Positions 60,668 through 64,000 of a stretch of 64,000 bases of DNA are shown in pieces (position 1 is the stretch's first letter; the number at the start of each line of letters is the position of its first letter). A model generated the notes under the pieces. The model made no database searches. It was not told the origin of the DNA and saw nothing but the letters and a program-made list of their open reading frames with translations. Made by a program: the position numbers and the translations under genes. The DNA lies in the NCBI GenBank assembly GCA_963714145.1, contig OY970235.1, positions 62,001 to 126,000 on the forward strand, written 5' to 3'. Source of the DNA: JBBWZH01 sp035544115. GTDB lineage: Bacteria; Actinomycetota; Actinomycetes; Mycobacteriales; CADCTP01.

Positions 60668-61588
60668 ATGCGTTTGCGCGTCCCCGCTGCCGTGATCGTC
60701 GGCGGCCTGCTCACCCTGGGAGTCGCCGGCTGCGGCGACCCAACCCCGACCGGCGCCAATGCCGGTGCCGCCAGCCCGTCGACCGCCGCCGGCCCGTCGT
60801 CGACGGAGATGGGGTCCATGCCGGGCATGGACGGGCCGTCCGGCAGCGCCGGTCACGACATGCCGGGCATGCCGATGCCTGCCGGCACCGGGCTATCGCC
60901 GACCGTCAACGGCTACACCCTCACCGTCACCCAGCCGCCGATGGCGGGCATGAGCATGCCGGTCATGCTGACGATCACCCGCGCCGGCAGGCCGGTCACC
61001 CGGTTCACCCCCGAGCAGACCAGGCTCATGCACCTGTACCTGATCCGTTCGGACCTGACCGGCTTCCAGCACCTGCACCCGGTGATGGCGGCCGGCGGCA
61101 GGTGGACCAGCCCGCCGGTCGGCGCCGTCCCCGGCGCCTACCGCCTCTACACGCAGTTCATCCCGCAGGGCGGCACCGACCCGCTGGTGCTGTCCACCCC
61201 GGTCATCATCCCCGGCCCCGGCTCGGACCAGCGGACCCCGGTCCCGCCGCCGGCGACGAGCACGACGGTAGCCGGCTACACCCTCACCGTCGCCGGTACG
61301 CCGATGGCCGGCATGGCCGCCCCGCTGACCGTCACCGTCCGTCGCGGCGGTGCACCGGTCACCGACCTGCAGCCCTACCTGGACACCTACGCCCACGTCA
61401 CCGCCTTCCACGCCGGTGACCTCGCCTTCGCCCACCTGCACCCGGAAGGCGCCGGCCATGGCAACGCCGGCGGACCGACCCTCACCCTGCATGCCGAGTT
61501 GCCCGAACCCGGCAGCTACCGGCTGTTCATCCAGTTCCAGACCCGCGGTGTCCTGCACACCGCCCCCATCACCCTGACCGCCACCTGA
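60668..61588 (+). CDS. Met/His-rich lipoprotein, probable copper binding
   Basis: A 306-residue lipoprotein: signal peptide with lipobox LGVAGC, then a segment full of Met and His (MGSMPGMDG, GHDMPGMPMP), and two Ig-like repeats (TVNGYTLTVTQPPMAGMSMPVMLTI, STTVAGYTLTVAGTPMAGM) each with HLHP-type motifs (GFQHLHPVM, FAHLHPEGAG). The Met and His pairs suggest Cu(I)/Cu(II) binding outside the membrane. It follows the DUF6153 gene by 88 bases. Start ATG 60668 with GGAAGG. Confidence 0.8.
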   Translation: MRLRVPAAVIVGGLLTLGVAGCGDPTPTGANAGAASPSTAAGPSSTEMGSMPGMDGPSGSAGHDMPGMPMPAGTGLSPTVNGYTLTVTQPPMAGMSMPVMLTITRAGRPVTRFTPEQTRLMHLYLIRSDLTGFQHLHPVMAAGGRWTSPPVGAVPGAYRLYTQFIPQGGTDPLVLSTPVIIPGPGSDQRTPVPPPATSTTVAGYTLTVAGTPMAGMAAPLTVTVRRGGAPVTDLQPYLDTYAHVTAFHAGDLAFAHLHPEGAGHGNAGGPTLTLHAELPEPGSYRLFIQFQTRGVLHTAPITLTAT

Positions 61589-61611
61589 CCGCTACCCGCC
61601 AGCGACGGCCG

Positions 61612-61642
61612 GGGCGGCGGGCCGATATCGGGCCCGCCGCCC
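61612..61642. terminator. 12-bp perfect hairpin
   Basis: Arms 61612-61623 and 61631-61642 with a 7-base loop, between the lipoprotein stop (61588) and the end of the convergent TetR gene (61697). Confidence 0.7.
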
Positions 61643-61696
61643 TGCAGTTGCCGGCCAGCCGGGGCCCGGCCCCCGGCCTCGGGGGCCGCCCGGTTG

Positions 61697-62294
61697 TCAC
61701 CGGCCGCGATGGGCCGGCGGGTGGTGGCGTAGGCCGGTCAGGGTGACGGCGATGAGCCGGCCAACCGCCGCCTGGCTGGGCAGGTTGCCGGCCGCGGTGA
61801 GGGCGAACAGGCAGTAGCTGGCCAGCTCGTCGGCTGCCACGTCGTCGCGTACGTCGCCGGCTTGCGCGGCCTCGGTCAGCAGTCTCCCGGACGAAGTCGT
61901 GCAGGCGCTGCTGGGCGTGTGCGACGTGTTCCCCGCTGTGCAGCAGCGCCATCAGCTCGCCGCCGTGGTGCCGGTTCGACTCGTGCTGCATGCCCGCGTA
62001 CGCGCTGAGCACGGCTTCCAGGCGTGCGCCGGCCGGGGTGTCGGCGCCGGCGACGACGGCGAGCTGGTCGAGGTGGCCGCTGATCTGGCGCTCGTGCCAG
62101 GCGGTGAGGATCGCGTCGACGTCGGGGAAGTACTTGTACAGCGTGGCCCGCCCGATCCCGGTCCGTTCGGCGATCTGCGACATGGTCACCGACGCCAGCC
62201 CGTGTTCGGCCACCAGTGCCGCGGTGGCGTCCAGGGTGGCGTCGCGGACCGCGCGGCGGTGTGCCTCGATCGTGTCGTTCCACAGCTTCGGCAC
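61697..62294 (-). pseudogene. TetR family regulator, frameshifted
   Basis: N-terminal HTH is typical (LDATAALVAEHGLASVTMSQIAERTGIGRATLYKYFPDVDAILTAWHE). After HDFVRE, one extra base at about 61883 throws the frame off; removing it restores LLTEAAQAGDVRDDVAADEL then ASYCLFALTAAGNLPSQAAV and a stop at 61697, giving a 198-residue protein of normal TetR length. Divergent from the DUF2218 gene. Both N and C parts are well conserved, so a sequencing insertion is as likely as a mutation. Confidence 0.8.
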
Positions 62295-62450
62295 CCGCCG
62301 ATCATACGCGCTGTCGATATCAGGTCATCATGAGTTGACAGCGACAGAGTGTCTCGATAAAGCTGGGCCGGGTTGACCGGCCGCCCTCGTGGCGGCTGGG
62401 CCCGTGGCTGAGCCCGTCGTCGAGCAGGGGAAACCCGGAGTAGGAACGCG

Positions 62451-63137
62451 ATGCTGACTGCCGAAGCCCGGATCGACACCGACCGGCCGAGCCGGTTCCT
62501 CGTCCAGTTCTGCAAGCACGCCGCCGCGATGGGCAGTGCCGGCGGCCACCGCCCGCGGGTTCACCTCGGTGGCCCGCTGGCGCGGCGGGAGGTGCAGGTG
62601 CAGGCCGAATGGTCCGACGCGGCCGGGACGGTCACCTTCACCCCGTGGGGCACCTGCACCATGCGGGCCGCCGCGAACACGCTCACGGTCCGCGTCGAGG
62701 CCGCCGGCGAGGAGAACCTGCGGCAGATCCAGGACGTCGTCACCCGGGACCTCGACCGGTTCAGCCGCCGGGACCCGCTGACCGTGACCTGGCAGCGACC
62801 CGACCCGCCCGGCGTGCCGGCCGACCCCGCGGCCAGCCGCGGCGCGCCGTCGCCACCCCGGCCACTCCCGGCCCGCCGAGGGCCGCTCGGCCGCTGCGGG
62901 CCGCTCAGTCGCCGGGCGATCGTCCTCGCGCTGGCGGTGGCCCTGGCCGTCGCCGTCCATCTCGGGCTGGGCGCCACCGTGCTGGCGAACTCGCGCTGGA
63001 CGCTCGGGGCCGCTGCCGTCGTCCTGGCGATCGTCGCGTTGAAGGTCGTCCTGATCGTCCTCGGCGTCCGGCATCACAAGTCCGCCACGGCCCACGGCGG
63101 CGGTGTCGCCGCCGGCGACGCGGCAGCCGAACGGTGA
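62451..63137 (+). CDS. DUF2218 domain protein with membrane helices
   Basis: A 228-residue protein. N-terminal DUF2218 domain (PSRFLVQFCKHAAAMGSAGG, VTFTPWGTCTMRAAANTLTV, LRQIQDVVTRDLDRFSRRDPLTVTW), a Pro/Arg linker, then two membrane helices (IVLALAVALAVAVHLGLGA, AAVVLAIVALKVVLIVLGV) and a His-containing tail. DUF2218 genes are often near siderophore or metal genes; here the divergent TetR gene and the copper-type lipoprotein suggest a metal link. Start ATG 62451. Confidence 0.82.
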   Translation: MLTAEARIDTDRPSRFLVQFCKHAAAMGSAGGHRPRVHLGGPLARREVQVQAEWSDAAGTVTFTPWGTCTMRAAANTLTVRVEAAGEENLRQIQDVVTRDLDRFSRRDPLTVTWQRPDPPGVPADPAASRGAPSPPRPLPARRGPLGRCGPLSRRAIVLALAVALAVAVHLGLGATVLANSRWTLGAAAVVLAIVALKVVLIVLGVRHHKSATAHGGGVAAGDAAAER

Positions 63138-63282
63138 GCACGGGGGCCGTTGCCGGGCCGCGGGTCAGTCGGGCCGCGGGACCTTGACGGCCAGCTGCCG
63201 GCCGACCGCGAGGGTCAACCACAGCCGTCGAGGACGCCGTACCGGAAGCCAGCCAGCCGGCCCGCTCGGGTCGGCGTTCCGG

Positions 63283-63537
63283 CTACCCAGGGATCCGGCC
63301 GACGTTGGTGATGCGGACCGTCCCGCTTTCCGGCAGCAGCTGGTAAACCGCGCGGTACGGACCGAGCCGCAGGCGGTACCAGCCCGAGTCGCCCATCGGT
63401 GTGGCGTTGGCTGGACGGGGGTCACCGGCGAGAGCCTCGATAGCGGCGCCGAGCCGTGCTGCACCGGCAGGGTCCTGCTCACGAAGGCGCCGGCGGGCTC
63501 CCGCCGCCTGGATATCCCAGACGACGTTGTAGGTCAC
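63283..63537 (-). CDS. RelE/ParE-type toxin
   Basis: An 84-residue toxin of the RelE fold: YNVVWDIQAAGARRRLREQD, AAIEALAGDPRPANATPMGDSGWYRLRLGPYRAVYQLLPESGTVRITNVG. The basic residues typical of ribosome-dependent RelE mRNases (R in WYRLRLGPYRAVY) are present. Start GTG 63537 overlaps the antitoxin stop (GTGA), a normal toxin-antitoxin arrangement. Confidence 0.85.
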   Translation of the reverse strand: MTYNVVWDIQAAGARRRLREQDPAGAARLGAAIEALAGDPRPANATPMGDSGWYRLRLGPYRAVYQLLPESGTVRITNVGRIPG

Positions 63538-63908
63538 GCCGAGGTGGTCCGCTCCCACCGGGCCCACAGCTCAGCGGCCGGGATGTCGTCACCAGCGTGA
63601 GCCTCGAGTTCGGCCAGGAACGCCTCGACCGTCTCGAGCGGGGCCGCGTCCATGGCGACCACGAGATCGTTGGGCAGGTACGGGCCGCGTGGCCGGGCGG
63701 CCACCGACTCCGCAATGAACGCCGCCTCCCAGTCCAGCAGCGCCTGCTCGTCTCCGGCCGAGACGACCAGCACGCCATCGGCGCCGGCCTCGGTCAGCGT
63801 GATCCGCTCGTGCGCCTGCGCCCGGTGCGCCAGGTCGACCACGCTGGGTGCTTCGGTCAGCGGGATCACGGTGTCGCTGGGGTCATCTCGGTATGCCGAC
63901 ACGGTCAC
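63534..63908 (-). CDS. Antitoxin, Phd/YefM-like, paired with RelE toxin
   Basis: A 124-residue protein with a Phd/YefM-like N terminus (VIPLTEAPSVVDLAHRAQAHERITLTEAGADGVLVVSAGDEQAL) and an acidic C-terminal tail (LEAHAGDDIPAAELWARWE), as expected for an antitoxin that binds the RelE-type toxin encoded next. Start GTG 63908. Confidence 0.8.
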   Translation of the reverse strand: MTVSAYRDDPSDTVIPLTEAPSVVDLAHRAQAHERITLTEAGADGVLVVSAGDEQALLDWEAAFIAESVAARPRGPYLPNDLVVAMDAAPLETVEAFLAELEAHAGDDIPAAELWARWERTTSA

Positions 63909-64000
63909 ACCGCCACGTTAGCTGAGCACCATGCCACATAGGCAGTGCAACGCCGTCCATCATTCGAGCCCGCCCCAACCGCCAGTGCGCCACCAGCCGG

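Noticed and set aside
1..64000. Integrated mobile element or genomic island
   Set aside because: No integrase, transposase, att-like duplication beside a tRNA, or clear change in base composition; only isolated toxin-antitoxin relics and small repeats.

Overview
The window is high-GC (roughly 73% by eye) actinomycete chromosome with dense genes, many GTG starts and many ATGA/GTGA overlaps. It carries an F420-type LLM oxidoreductase, a TIGR03086 mycothiol-type protein, several ECF sigma factors with partners, and secreted SGNH/GH5 enzymes with CBM2 modules. This points to Micromonosporaceae, most likely an Actinoplanes-like soil organism. I see no tRNA, rRNA, CRISPR array, transposase, integrase, prophage or large PKS/NRPS cluster.

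Layout. 1-5.5 kb: glyoxylate metabolism (malate synthase followed by a GlcD-type oxidase), preceded by an unusual tandem 119-bp leader that encodes two overlapping 40-residue ORFs; then a DUF1206 membrane protein and an acyl-CoA carboxylase carboxyltransferase. 5.5-9 kb: a SigE-type sigma factor with its membrane partner, an FCY1-type cytosine deaminase and a VapBC module. 9-13.4 kb: a secreted SGNH-CBM2 esterase, a DNA-alkylation repair operon (MGMT, sigma factor, second MGMT, 2OG-Fe(II) oxygenase) and a DM13 protein. 13.5-24.6 kb: a frameshifted caspase-like protein with an eCIS-type N-terminal motif, SGNH hydrolases, LLM oxidoreductase, SodC, a SigG-type sigma factor with an ABM-like partner, DUF427, a GDSL lipase, TetR, and a multiply frameshifted GH5-CBM2 glycanase. 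24.6-29.7 kb: a diguanylate cyclase interrupted by TGA, LacI and GlxA-type regulators, and a GH43-like propeller with a minisatellite-encoded N terminus. 30-35.3 kb: DUF2786, toxin-antitoxin remnants, AraC, TIGR03086 and an HNH endonuclease. 35.5-41.2 kb: a Ser/Thr kinase with minisatellites, an ECF42-DGPF pair, and ArsR-SRPBCC-DUF6069.

41.5-48.9 kb is the most interesting block. A polar amino-acid ABC importer (binding protein, permease, ATPase) is followed without promoter-sized gaps by two paralogous two-gene modules. Each module pairs a protein resembling the C-terminal helical bundle of cucumopine synthase with a DUF3830 cyclophilin-like protein. An RpiR/SIS regulator sits between the modules, and a histidine ammonia-lyase gene converges on the operon end. 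This suggests import and processing of a histidine-related or opine-like compound by a split, duplicated relative of cucumopine/mikimopine synthase.

49-64 kb: a secreted LVIVD protein, a copper-only SOD-like protein, a PadR-controlled MacB-type ABC transporter, an AbiEii remnant, a SWIM-SNF2 helicase, a divergent XRE/MFS pair, a probable copper-related DUF6153/Met-rich lipoprotein pair, a frameshifted TetR opposite DUF2218, and a RelE-type toxin-antitoxin pair.

Five single-base frameshifts in three genes all require removal of one base to restore the reading frame. This makes sequencing insertions a serious alternative to genuine gene decay.
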